Part shown: piece after piece, positions 46,179 through 55,062 of the stretch
Layout of the letters: every line of letters begins with the position of its first letter
Position numbering within the stretch: the stretch's first letter is position 1
Assembly (NCBI GenBank): GCA_001899285.1
Contig: MKWA01000008.1
Span: 124,001-188,000, forward strand
DNA from: Rhizobiales bacterium 64-17
GTDB lineage: Bacteria; Pseudomonadota; Alphaproteobacteria; Rhizobiales; Xanthobacteraceae
Direction: 5' to 3'
DNA length: 64,000 nt
Translations under genes and position numbers: made by a program
Notes under the pieces: generated by a model
Told to the model about the DNA's origin: nothing
What the model saw: only the letters and a program-made list of their open reading frames with translations
The model's database searches: none

Positions 46179-47831
46179 ATGGCCGAATTGCCGGCGCGCG
46201 AGGCGATGGAGTTTGACGTTGTGGTGGTCGGCGCTGGACCGGCCGGCCTTGCCGCGGCGATCCGCCTGAAACAGGTCAATCCGGATATTTCCGTCGTGGT
46301 GGTGGAGAAGGGCTCGGAGGTCGGCGCGCATATCCTCTCCGGCGCGGTGATCGACCCGGTTGGGCTCGACAAGCTGATCCCCGACTGGCGCGACGATGAC
46401 TCGAGCCCGATCAAGACTGCGGTGACCGACGACCGGTTCTATTATCTGACCGAGCCCGGCGCGGTGCGGCTGCCGAATATCCTGATGCCGCCGCTGATGA
46501 GCAATCACGGCAATTACATCGTCTCGCTCGGCAATGTGTGCCGTTGGCTTGCCACCAAGGCCGAGGCGCTGGGCGTCGAGATCTATCCGGGCTTCGCCGC
46601 GGCGGAAGTGCTGTACGACGACAACGGCGCGGTGCGCGGCGTCGCGACCGGCGACATGGGCATCGGCAAGGACGGCGAGCCCAAGGACAGCTTCACCCGC
46701 GGCATGGAACTGCACGCCAAGTACACGCTGTTCGCGGAAGGCGCGCGCGGCAATCTCGGCAAGCAGTTGATCGCGCGCTTCAAGCTCGACGAAGGCAAGG
46801 AGCCGCAGAAATTCGGCATCGGTCTCAAGGAACTGTGGGAGGTGGCGCCGGAGCGCAGCCGTCCCGGTCTGGTGCAGCACACGATGGGCTGGCCGCTCGA
46901 CAATGCGACCGGCGGCGGCTCGTTCCTCTATCATCTCGACGGCAATCTGGTGTCGGTCGGCTTCGTCGTCCACCTCAACTACCAGAACCCGTATCTCTCG
47001 CCGTTCGAGGAATTCCAGCGGTTCAAGACGCATCCGCTGGTGCGCGACACCTTCGCCGGAGGCAAGCGGCTCGCTTATGGCGCGCGCGCAATCACCGAGG
47101 GCGGTTATCAGTCGGTGCCGAAACTAACGTTCCCCGGCGGGGCGCTGATCGGCTGCGACGCCGGTTTCGTCAACGTGCCGCGCATCAAGGGCAGCCACAA
47201 CGCGATGCTGTCCGGCATGCTGGCGGCTGAACAGGCAGCGGCGGCGCTGGGCGCCGGCCGCGCCAACGACGAGTTGCAAGGCTATGAGGATGCGTGGCGC
47301 GGTTCCGAGATCGGCAAGGATCTCTATCGCGTGCGCAACGCCAAGCCGCTGTGGTCGCGCTTTGGAACCGCGCTCGGCGTCGCGCTCGGCGGTCTCGACA
47401 TGTGGACCAATACGTTCGGCTTCTCGCTGTTCGGCACCCGCCAGCACGGCAAGCCGGACTCCGCGACATTACGGCCGGCGGCCGAGTGCAAGCGGATCGC
47501 CTATCCGAGACCCGACGGCAAGCTGACCTTCGACCGGCTGTCCTCGGTGTTCCTGTCGAACACCAATCACGAGGAAGACCAGCCCTCGCATCTCGTGCTC
47601 AAGGATCCGGCGCTGCAGAAGCGGTCCGAGCACGACGTCTTCGCCGGTCCGTCGACCCGCTATTGCCCGGCCGGCGTCTATGAATGGGTTGAAGAGGGTG
47701 GGGATGCCCGTTTTGTGATCAACGCGCAGAACTGCGTCCACTGCAAGACATGCGACATCAAGGACCCCAACCAGAATATCGTCTGGGTGACGCCGGAAGG
47801 CGGTGGCGGGCCGAACTATCCCAATATGTGA
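46179..47831 (+). CDS. Electron-transfer flavoprotein-ubiquinone oxidoreductase
   Basis: A protein of 550 residues from the ATG at 46179, preceded by AGGAGGG. FAD motif GAGPAGLAAA is near residue 17. The 4Fe-4S ligands are CVHCKTC plus the Cys of RYCPAG near the C-terminus. Two membrane-associated hydrophobic segments are present. It passes electrons from ETF (beta-oxidation and amino-acid oxidation) to ubiquinone and is normally essential for aerobic fatty acid use in these bacteria. Confidence 0.95.
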   Translation: MAELPAREAMEFDVVVVGAGPAGLAAAIRLKQVNPDISVVVVEKGSEVGAHILSGAVIDPVGLDKLIPDWRDDDSSPIKTAVTDDRFYYLTEPGAVRLPNILMPPLMSNHGNYIVSLGNVCRWLATKAEALGVEIYPGFAAAEVLYDDNGAVRGVATGDMGIGKDGEPKDSFTRGMELHAKYTLFAEGARGNLGKQLIARFKLDEGKEPQKFGIGLKELWEVAPERSRPGLVQHTMGWPLDNATGGGSFLYHLDGNLVSVGFVVHLNYQNPYLSPFEEFQRFKTHPLVRDTFAGGKRLAYGARAITEGGYQSVPKLTFPGGALIGCDAGFVNVPRIKGSHNAMLSGMLAAEQAAAALGAGRANDELQGYEDAWRGSEIGKDLYRVRNAKPLWSRFGTALGVALGGLDMWTNTFGFSLFGTRQHGKPDSATLRPAAECKRIAYPRPDGKLTFDRLSSVFLSNTNHEEDQPSHLVLKDPALQKRSEHDVFAGPSTRYCPAGVYEWVEEGGDARFVINAQNCVHCKTCDIKDPNQNIVWVTPEGGGGPNYPNM

Positions 47832-48026
47832 CCTTGAACCGGGGAGGCGCGGTGTTTATGCCGCGCTTTTGCCGCGTTTGATTGCGAGGCAAGTTGCCTT
47901 GCGGGGAACCTGCAAACCGGCCATTGTTTGCGGGAATCACTCGTTTCGGTGGCGTTGCGCGTTCATCCCACACCGATGGCGGACCGGCTTACATGTCAGG
48001 GTCCGCCGCTTTTGGAGATCAAGCTG

Positions 48027-49775
48027 GTGACTGTCTCTGGTCTGTTCCGGTGCGCCTCGGCTGGTGCGCTTGGTCTGCTGATCGCAACCATTCCGCTCAC
48101 CCTCGCGGCCCAGGCGCCGAGCCCGCAGGATTTGCAGGGGATCACGGCCTCCGGCAGCTACCTCGCCGCGCGTCACGCCGGCCAGCAACGGGATGCTGCT
48201 GCGGCCGCCGCTTATTACCGATCGGCGCTGCGCACCGACCCGAAGAACACCGAACTGCTCAACCGCGCCTTCCTCGCGTTCCTGATCGACGGCGAGGTCG
48301 ATGAATCGCTCAAGCTCGCCGACCGCGTGCTGCAAGCCGACAAGAACGACCGCGTCGCGCGGCTGGTCATCGGCGTGCGGGCGATCAAGCACAAGCAGTA
48401 TGGCACAGCACGCACGCATCTCACCCAGTCGGTGCGCGGCCCGATCACCGATCTCACCGCGACGCTGCTGAACGCCTGGTCCTATGCCGGCGCCGGCGAC
48501 ACCAAGAACGCGGTGGCCGTCCTCGACCGTCTTGCGGGGCCGGAGTGGTACGCGATCTTCAAGGATCTGCATGCCGGCATGATCCTCGATGCGGCCGGCA
48601 ACAAGAAGGATGCCGGCAAGCGGTTCGAGCGCGCCTACAAGGCGGACGGCTCGGCGCTGCGCGTGGTCGAGGCTTACGGAAGCTGGCTGTCGCGCAACGG
48701 CCAGACCGATGAAGCGATGACGGTGTTCGAGACGTTCGACAAGCTGCTGCCGCGCCATCCCCTGATTGTTGCGGCGATGGACAAGCTCAAGAAGGGCGAG
48801 AAACTGCCGCCGATCGTCGGCAATGCGCAGGCCGGTGCGGCCGAAGCCTTGTATGGTCTCGGCGCCTCGCTCGGTCGTCGCGGTGGCGAGGATCTCGCGA
48901 TCGTTTATCTGCAGCTTGCACTGTTCCTGACGCCGCAGCACCCGCTTGCCTTGCTGTCGCTCGCGGACCTCTACGAGTCGTTGAAGAAGCCGGAACTCGC
49001 CATCAAGGTCTATCAGCGCGTGCCGCAGGCATCGCCATTGCACCGGAACGCGGCGATCCAGATGGCGACGAATCTCGATTCCGTCGACAAGCCGGAAGAG
49101 GCGAAGAAGGCCCTGATGGGATTGATCGCGGAAAATCCCAAGGATCTGGAAGCTTTGGTGGCGCTCGGCAATATCCAGCGCAGTCGCAAGGAATTCGCCG
49201 CCTGTGCCGATACCTACGGCAAGGGGATCGAGCAGATCGCCAACCCGCAGAAGTCGAACTGGCTGATCTTCTATTTCCGCGGCATCTGCTACGAGCGCTC
49301 GAAACAGTGGCCGAAGGCGGAAGCCGATCTGAAGAAGGCGCTGGAGCTTTATCCCGAGCAGGCCAATGTCCTGAACTATCTCGGCTATTCGTGGGTTGAT
49401 CAGGGCCTCAACCTCGACGAGGGCATGGCGATGATCAAGCGCGCTGTGCAGCAGCGTCCGGATGACGGCTACATCGTCGACTCGCTCGGCTGGGCTTACT
49501 ACCGCATCGGCAATTTCGAGGAAGCAGTGAAGAACCTCGAACGTGCGGTCGATCTCAAGCCGGAAGACCCGACCATCAACGATCATCTCGGTGATGCCTA
49601 TTGGCGCGTCGGGCGCGTGCTGGAAGCGAAATTCCAGTGGGCGCATGCACGCGATCTCAAGCCCGAGCCGGAAGAACTGCCGAAGATCGAGGCGAAGCTC
49701 GCCAATGGTCTGACCGAAGAAACCTCGTCGCAGGCGAAGGCGGTCGAAAAGCCGAAAAAGGATGGCGGCGGCTGA
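48027..49775 (+). CDS. TPR-repeat secreted/periplasmic protein
   Basis: From the GTG at 48027 (GGAG upstream) the protein is 582 residues, opening with a signal-like segment that ends near TLAAQAPS. A 47976 ATG is an alternative start. The rest is helical TPR repeats, with clear motifs in AYYRSALRTDPKNTELLNRAFL, and near the C-terminus AYYRIGNFEEAVKNLERAV. The N-terminal VLQADKND and LKPEDPTIND units recur. It probably mediates protein-protein contacts in the periplasm; the partner is unknown. Confidence 0.85.
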   Translation: MTVSGLFRCASAGALGLLIATIPLTLAAQAPSPQDLQGITASGSYLAARHAGQQRDAAAAAAYYRSALRTDPKNTELLNRAFLAFLIDGEVDESLKLADRVLQADKNDRVARLVIGVRAIKHKQYGTARTHLTQSVRGPITDLTATLLNAWSYAGAGDTKNAVAVLDRLAGPEWYAIFKDLHAGMILDAAGNKKDAGKRFERAYKADGSALRVVEAYGSWLSRNGQTDEAMTVFETFDKLLPRHPLIVAAMDKLKKGEKLPPIVGNAQAGAAEALYGLGASLGRRGGEDLAIVYLQLALFLTPQHPLALLSLADLYESLKKPELAIKVYQRVPQASPLHRNAAIQMATNLDSVDKPEEAKKALMGLIAENPKDLEALVALGNIQRSRKEFAACADTYGKGIEQIANPQKSNWLIFYFRGICYERSKQWPKAEADLKKALELYPEQANVLNYLGYSWVDQGLNLDEGMAMIKRAVQQRPDDGYIVDSLGWAYYRIGNFEEAVKNLERAVDLKPEDPTINDHLGDAYWRVGRVLEAKFQWAHARDLKPEPEELPKIEAKLANGLTEETSSQAKAVEKPKKDGGG

Positions 49776-49795
49776 TCGCGCTGCCGATCCGAAGC

Positions 49796-50656
49796 GTGAC
49801 CGAGACGCTGACCGAACTTGCACCGGCGAAGATCAATCTGACCTTGCGCGTGCTGCGCCGCCGCGCGGACGGCTATCACGATCTCGACAGTCTCGTGGCG
49901 TTCGCCGATCTGGCGGACACGGTCCGGTTTACACCCGGCGATGTTTTCAGTTTGCGCGTCAGCGGTCCTGGTGCGGCCGAGTGCGGCGATCTCTCCGCCA
50001 ATCTGATCCTGCGCGCCGCCGAGGCGCTGGCGATAAAGGTGCCGGGCCTGACGCGCGGTGTGTTCGACCTCGACAAGCGGCTTCCCGTGGCGGCCGGTCT
50101 CGGTGGTGGTTCGTCCGATGCGGCGGCGGCGCTGCGGCTCCTGGCGCGCGCCAACGGGATCGCGGCGAACGATCCGCGCATCGTCGCGGCGGCCGAGAAC
50201 GTCGGCGCCGACGTGCCGGTCTGCCTCGATCCGGTGGCGCGGGTAATGCGCGGCATCGGCCATGATCTCGGGCCGCCCGTCGGTCTGCCGCCGTTGCCGG
50301 CGCTGCTGGTCAATCCACGGGTCGCGGTGCCGACCGCTGCGGTGTTCCGCGCGTTAGCTGTAACTCCCCAAGGAAATCCTGCACCTGCAAATCCGCCAAC
50401 GGCGTCAGGGGCACTCACCGATTGGCTGCAAACACAGGGCAACGACCTCGAAACACCGGCGCGCACCATCGCTCCTGTGATCGGTGACGTGCTCGATGCG
50501 CTGCGGGCGTTGCCGGGTGCAGACGTGGTGCGCATGTCCGGCTCGGGCGCGACCTGTTTCGCGTTGTTCCCGAGCCTCGCGGCGGCGAAAGCCGCGGAGG
50601 CCGCGTTATCGGCCGCGCAGCCGCATTGGTGGGTGAGGGGGACGACGCTGCACTGA
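49796..50656 (+). CDS. ispE: 4-diphosphocytidyl-2-C-methyl-D-erythritol kinase
   Basis: From the GTG at 49796 the protein is 286 residues, the normal length. It has APAKINLTLRVLRRRADGYH at the start, the ATP-binding GHMP loop PVAAGLGGGSSDAAAA (about 98-113), and SGSGATCFALF near the end. It phosphorylates CDP-methylerythritol in the MEP isoprenoid pathway. It is 21 bases after the TPR gene, likely the same transcript, and convergent with the polyprenyl synthase gene. Confidence 0.93.
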   Translation: MTETLTELAPAKINLTLRVLRRRADGYHDLDSLVAFADLADTVRFTPGDVFSLRVSGPGAAECGDLSANLILRAAEALAIKVPGLTRGVFDLDKRLPVAAGLGGGSSDAAAALRLLARANGIAANDPRIVAAAENVGADVPVCLDPVARVMRGIGHDLGPPVGLPPLPALLVNPRVAVPTAAVFRALAVTPQGNPAPANPPTASGALTDWLQTQGNDLETPARTIAPVIGDVLDALRALPGADVVRMSGSGATCFALFPSLAAAKAAEAALSAAQPHWWVRGTTLH

Positions 50657-50669
50657 GAGACGTTATCTG

Positions 50670-51680
50670 TCAGTGCGTGCGCGAGATGCAGAAATCGACG
50701 GTTTCTTCCAGCGCGCGCTTCATCTCGCAGGCCGGGATCAGCGCCAGCGCATCCTTCGCCATATTGCCGTAGTGATGCGCGCGGCCGATCGTATCCTCGA
50801 TGGCGCGATGCCGCGTCATCAGCGCGATGGCATGGTCGAGATCGTCGTCCTTGATTTCGCCTTGCGTCAGCGTCCGGTTCCAGAACTCCCGGTCGGTCTC
50901 CGAGCCGCGGCGGAACGACAGCAGCACCGGCAGCGTGATCTTGCCCTCGCGGAAATCGTCACCGACATTCTTGCCGAGCTTCTGCGCCTTGCCGGAATAA
51001 TCCAGCGCATCGTCGATGAGTTGGAAGGCGATGCCGAGATTGACGCCGTAGGAGCGGCACGCCGTCTGTTCCGGCTTTGGCCGGCTGGCGAGCACGGGGC
51101 CGACCTCGCAGGCGGCGCCGAACAGTTCCGCGGTCTTGGCGCGGATCACGGCGAGATATTCGTCCTCGGTGGTGGCGGTATTCTTGGCCGCCGCAAGCTG
51201 CATCACTTCGCCTTCGGCGATCACGGCGGCGGCGGTCGACAGGATGTCGAGCGCGCGCAGGCTGCCGACCTCGACCATCATCTTGAACGCCTGGCCGAGC
51301 AGGAAATCGCCGACCAGAACGCTCGCCTCGTTGCCCCAGACCATCCGCGCGGCGAGCTTGCCGCGGCGCATCTCGCTTTCGTCAACCACGTCGTCGTGCA
51401 GCAGGGTGGCGGTGTGCATGAACTCGACGGCGGCGGCGAGCTTCACATGGCCGTCGCCGGTCGCGCCGGTAAGCTGTGCCATTGCCAGCGTCAGCATCGG
51501 CCGCAGACGCTTGCCGCCCGAAGAAATCAGGTGGTTCGCAACCTCCGGGATCATCGTCACCTCGGAGCCGGTCCGCGACAGGATGGTCGCGTTGACCCGT
51601 TCCATATCAGGTGCGACCAGATCGACCAGACGGTTGATCGAGGCCTGCTGCTGGCTTTCAAATGGAACGATAACGGCCAA
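50670..51680 (-). CDS. ispB: Polyprenyl (octaprenyl-type) diphosphate synthase
   Basis: From the TTG at 51678-51680, preceded by GGAG, the product is 336 residues and begins AVIVPFESQQQAS. The first Asp-rich motif LLHDDVVDESEMRRG (about 91-105) and the second, FQLIDDALDYSG, are the Mg/diphosphate sites. The upstream frame also has an ATG at 51713. It makes the side-chain diphosphate for ubiquinone; chain length is inferred from the family. Confidence 0.9.
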   Translation of the reverse strand: MAVIVPFESQQQASINRLVDLVAPDMERVNATILSRTGSEVTMIPEVANHLISSGGKRLRPMLTLAMAQLTGATGDGHVKLAAAVEFMHTATLLHDDVVDESEMRRGKLAARMVWGNEASVLVGDFLLGQAFKMMVEVGSLRALDILSTAAAVIAEGEVMQLAAAKNTATTEDEYLAVIRAKTAELFGAACEVGPVLASRPKPEQTACRSYGVNLGIAFQLIDDALDYSGKAQKLGKNVGDDFREGKITLPVLLSFRRGSETDREFWNRTLTQGEIKDDDLDHAIALMTRHRAIEDTIGRAHHYGNMAKDALALIPACEMKRALEETVDFCISRTH

Positions 51681-51793
51681 AACGGTTCTCCGGATCAAAG
51701 GACGCGCGAGCATAGAAACGCTATGCTGTCGCGGCAAGCCCGCGACGCAACCTTGTCGGCGGGAAAGCGTTGGGAATTTCGACCTCCGGCACA

Positions 51794-52819
51794 ATGCCGC
51801 AGGCGTGGCGCGGGAGAACGGTTTTGGCGGACAGGCGGGAGGCGATCGCGGGGCTCCGCAGCAACGATCTCGGCAGCTACCGCGTTGCCGTTCTCGTGCC
51901 CTGTTACAACGAAGCGGTCGCCATCGCCAAGGTGGTGGCGGATTTCCGCTCGGCGCTGCCTGAAGCGTCGATCTTTGTTTATGACAACAATTCGAGCGAC
52001 GGGACGGCGGCTGCGGCGCGCGCGGCCGGTGCCAGCGTCCATCGTGAGGAACATCAGGGCAAGGGCCACGTCGTCAAGCGCATGTTCGCGGACGTCGAGG
52101 CCGATATTTACGTGCTGGTCGATGGCGACGCGACCTATGACGCGCCGAGCGCGCGGCCGATGATCCAGAAGCTGCTTGCCGAGCGGCTGGACATGGTGGT
52201 CGGCACCCGCGTGCATCGCGAGCAGGAGGCGTACCGGGCCGGGCACGTCACGGGCAACAAGGTGCTCACCGGGTTCGTCGCACAGGTATTCGGGCAGCGC
52301 TTCACCGACATCCTATCCGGCTATCGGGTGTTCTCGCGGCGCTTCGTCAAATCCTTCCCCGTGCTGTCGGGCGGATTCGAGATCGAGACGGAACTGACGG
52401 TGCATGCGCTCAATCTCGGGCTGCCTGTCGGCGAATACGACACGCCGTACTACGCGCGGCCGGAAGGCTCCGCCTCCAAGCTCAACACCTGGCGCGATGG
52501 GTTCCGCATCCTGTGGATGATCGGCAAGCTCTACCGCGCGGAGCGGCCGCTCGCCTGTTTCGGTCTGATCGGTCTGCTTCTCGCGCTGATGTCGATCGTC
52601 CTCGCCATTCCGATCGCGATCACTTATGTCGAGACCGGACTGGTGCCGCGCCTGCCGACCGCGGTGTTGTCGACCGGGTTGATGCTGCTGGCGTTCCTGT
52701 CGCTCGCCAGCGGACTGATCCTCGATACGGTGACGCGCGGCCGGCGCGAGCTGAAGCTGATGGCCTATCTCGCGCATCGTGCGCCGGGTGAGGAACGGCA
52801 GCGCGGACAGAGCGGATAG
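51794..52819 (+). CDS. Membrane-anchored GT2 glycosyltransferase
   Basis: A protein of about 341 residues from the ATG at 51794; a TTG at 51770 is also open. The GT-A motifs are ALLVPCYNEA (VAVLVPCYNEA) near residue 34, DNNSSDGT, and VLVDGDATYD, the DxD region. Two C-terminal hydrophobic segments follow at about 260-310. It resembles dolichyl-phosphate-mannose-synthase-type polyprenyl transferases. The acceptor is unknown. Confidence 0.85.
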   Translation: MPQAWRGRTVLADRREAIAGLRSNDLGSYRVAVLVPCYNEAVAIAKVVADFRSALPEASIFVYDNNSSDGTAAAARAAGASVHREEHQGKGHVVKRMFADVEADIYVLVDGDATYDAPSARPMIQKLLAERLDMVVGTRVHREQEAYRAGHVTGNKVLTGFVAQVFGQRFTDILSGYRVFSRRFVKSFPVLSGGFEIETELTVHALNLGLPVGEYDTPYYARPEGSASKLNTWRDGFRILWMIGKLYRAERPLACFGLIGLLLALMSIVLAIPIAITYVETGLVPRLPTAVLSTGLMLLAFLSLASGLILDTVTRGRRELKLMAYLAHRAPGEERQRGQSG

Positions 52820-52838
52820 GAAGAGGCCGGGGGCGGCG

Positions 52839-53864
52839 TTGCGAGAGCTGGTGCGGACAAACGACACGGTGCTGGTCTCGGCGATCGGCGCGCTGCTCAC
52901 CGCTGCGGATATCCATCATCTGGTGTTCGACCAGAACATGAGCGTGCTGGAAGGCTCGCTCGGCGTGCTGCCGCGGCGTGTGCTGGTGGCGGACGACGAT
53001 CTCGTAGCGGCGCGGCGGATTCTGCGCGACGCGGGGCTGGTGCATGAACTGCGCGCCGATGCGCGCGCGAGCGCCGGCCTTGCGGTGACGCAGGACAAGG
53101 TGCTTGGCGGCCGGCTGACCTTGCGCCAGCCGAAGCGCGGTCATCGTGTCGGCCACGACGCGATGTTGCTGGCGGCGGCGGTGGACGCGAAGCCGGGCCA
53201 GCGCGCTGTCGATTTCGGCGCGGGTGTCGGCTCGGCCGGGCTCGCTTTGGCGCGGCGCGTCGATGGCGTGACCGTGACGCTGGCGGAGATCGACGAGGCG
53301 CTCTGCGAGCTTGCCGCCGACAATATCGCTCTCAACGGCTTTCAGGGGCATGGCTTTCAGGGGCATGGCTTTCAGGGTCAGGTCCGCGCGGTGCATGTCG
53401 ATGTGACCGACCCCGCCGCGCTCGCGCATGAGGGGCTTGATCCCGGCAGCCTCGATCATGTGCTGATGAATCCACCGTTCAACGATCCGCAGCGTCAGCA
53501 ATCCTCGCCCGATGCGTTGCGCCGGCTCGCTCACGTCGCGCCCACCGATCTGTTGCCGCGCTGGGCCGAGGCGGCGCGCGATCTGCTGCGACCGGACGGT
53601 TGTCTGACCCTGATCTGGCGTGCCGACGAGGACGAGGTGTTGACGGCGCTGCGCGACTTTCCCGCGGTCGCGCTGCTGCCGATCCTGCCGATGCCGGGCA
53701 AGCCGCCGATCCGCCTGATTGCGCGGGCGCAACAGGGAGCCGCGCCGCTGCGGCGGGCATGCAAACCCTTGGTGCTCAATTCGGAGGCGGGGCACCCGTC
53801 TTCCGCAGCGGAGGCGATTTTGCGGGCGGCCCAACCTCTGGTGTTTGCGGCAGACGGGGCCTAA
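52839..53864 (+). CDS. DUF2007 domain fused to a TrmN6-type methyltransferase
   Basis: One continuous frame of 341 codons. I chose TTG 52839 because the product then begins RELVRTNDTVLVSAIG, the usual DUF2007 start. Residues about 1-72 are DUF2007, ending at DDDLVAARRILRDAGL. The rest is a SAM-dependent N6-adenine methyltransferase: LTLRQPKRGHRVGHDAMLLAAA, DFGAGVGSAGLALA, and the catalytic NPPFN. In relatives these are, to my recollection, usually two neighbouring genes. An in-frame 15-bp repeat adds GFQGH copies near the SAM site. The target is likely tRNA. Confidence 0.8.
   Translation: MRELVRTNDTVLVSAIGALLTAADIHHLVFDQNMSVLEGSLGVLPRRVLVADDDLVAARRILRDAGLVHELRADARASAGLAVTQDKVLGGRLTLRQPKRGHRVGHDAMLLAAAVDAKPGQRAVDFGAGVGSAGLALARRVDGVTVTLAEIDEALCELAADNIALNGFQGHGFQGHGFQGQVRAVHVDVTDPAALAHEGLDPGSLDHVLMNPPFNDPQRQQSSPDALRRLAHVAPTDLLPRWAEAARDLLRPDGCLTLIWRADEDEVLTALRDFPAVALLPILPMPGKPPIRLIARAQQGAAPLRRACKPLVLNSEAGHPSSAAEAILRAAQPLVFAADGA
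53337..53381 (+). repeat. Three copies of a 15-bp repeat in the methyltransferase gene
   Basis: GGCTTTCAGGGGCAT occurs at 53337-53351 and 53352-53366, with a third copy ending in GGTCAG at 53367-53381. It encodes GFQGH GFQGH GFQGQ. As a 15-bp unit it changes length without shifting the frame. Confidence 0.9.
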
Positions 53865-53986
53865 CGGCGGCGGCTGCGCCAGCGACCGAATTTTGCCTGG
53901 AGCGTGTGCCAGTGCTGCTCGTGATAGCTCGACAGGCCGATGATCGCACTCAGCGTCACGAACAAAGCGGTCAGCTTGAGGTCCAT
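53861..53986 (-). CDS. 41-residue small membrane protein
   Basis: An ORF from the ATG at 53984-53986 encodes a single hydrophobic segment (LTALFVTLSAIIGLSSY) followed by a polar HEQHWHTLQ and a terminal RWRSRRR. The basic C-terminus suggests a cytoplasmic side. It convergently overlaps the methyltransferase stop. Coding status is only suggested by the start, membrane segment and basic tail; I see no clear Shine-Dalgarno sequence. Confidence 0.4.
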   Translation of the reverse strand: MDLKLTALFVTLSAIIGLSSYHEQHWHTLQAKFGRWRSRRR

Positions 53987-54202
53987 GATCTTGTCCTCGA
54001 TAGGATGCCCGCGGATTTGCGCAGCCGGGATCTGTTGGCTTGACCATCGTGGCCGGCGAAGGGTTATGCAATTCACGGGGCTGTGAGTCTGGTCACAGCC
54101 TCGCGAGCACGTCCACCGGTGTGTTCCTGGCGCGGCTTGGCGGCAGCGGGAAGGTCGTCTATCCAAGGATCGACATGACGACACAACCTGCGGTGAGGCT
54201 CG

Positions 54203-55060
54203 GTGCGTGACACCCTGAAAAATCTGATCCCGGCGCGCTGGCGTCGCGATGGCGCCGTGGTGCCGGTGGTGCGCCTGCAAGGCGTGATCGGCTTTTCCAC
54301 GCCGCTGCGGCCGGGCATGACGCTCGCCTCGGTGGCGCGACCGCTCGACCGCGCCTTTGCCGTGAAGGGCGCCAAGGCAGTGGCGCTGTCGATCAATTCG
54401 CCCGGCGGCTCGCCGGCGCAATCGCATCTGATCTGCCGCCGCATTCGCCAGCTCGCGGCGGAGAAGAACCTCCCGGTGATCGCCTTTATCGAGGACGTCG
54501 CGGCTTCGGGCGGCTACATGATCGCCTGCGCCGCCGACGAGATCATCGGCGACACCTATTCGATCGCCGGATCGATCGGCGTGGTCGGCGGCTCGTTCGG
54601 CTTCCATAAACTGATCGAGAAGGTCGGTATTGAGCGTCGGCTTTATACGTCGGGCGAGCACAAGGCGATGCTCGATCCGTTTCTGCCGGAGAAGCCGGAT
54701 GACGTGGAGCGCATCAAGGCGGTGCAGCGCGAAATCCATCATCACTTCATCGCGCTGGTGAAGGAGCGTCGCGCCGGCAAGCTGAAAGGCGACGATGCGG
54801 AGTTGTTCTCCGGCGAATACTGGATGGCAGAGCGTGCGCAGGAACTGGGTCTCGTCGACTCCATCGGCGATCTGCGCGGCGTGCTGCGCGCGCGCTACGG
54901 CGACAAGGTCAAGACGCCGCTGATCGTGGAGAAGAAAGGGTTGCTCGGCCGCCTGGTGCCGTCGGTGTCGCGCGATGCGCTCGGCGCGCTCGCGGGCATG
55001 CCCGATGAATGGGTGTCGAGCCTCGAGGCTCGCGCGCTCTGGTCGCGTTACGGGTTCTGA
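54203..55060 (+). CDS. S49 (SppA/SohB-like) serine peptidase
   Basis: A protein of 285 residues from GTG 54203, preceded by GGTGAGG. The N-terminus is RDTLKNLIPARWRRDGAVVPVVRLQG. The nucleophile Ser is in the AASGGYMIACAADEI segment (about 110-124), and the general-base Lys is likely K152 in the SGEHKAMLDPF segment, as in the SppA family. It has the short SohB/single-domain length. No clear membrane anchor is seen. It may cut signal peptides or membrane fragments. Confidence 0.88.
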   Translation: MRDTLKNLIPARWRRDGAVVPVVRLQGVIGFSTPLRPGMTLASVARPLDRAFAVKGAKAVALSINSPGGSPAQSHLICRRIRQLAAEKNLPVIAFIEDVAASGGYMIACAADEIIGDTYSIAGSIGVVGGSFGFHKLIEKVGIERRLYTSGEHKAMLDPFLPEKPDDVERIKAVQREIHHHFIALVKERRAGKLKGDDAELFSGEYWMAERAQELGLVDSIGDLRGVLRARYGDKVKTPLIVEKKGLLGRLVPSVSRDALGALAGMPDEWVSSLEARALWSRYGF

Positions 55061-55062
55061 TC

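Noticed and set aside
47937-49823. A 628-codon minus-strand open frame opposite the TPR gene
   Set aside because: Shadow frame; the plus-strand TPR repeats are clear.
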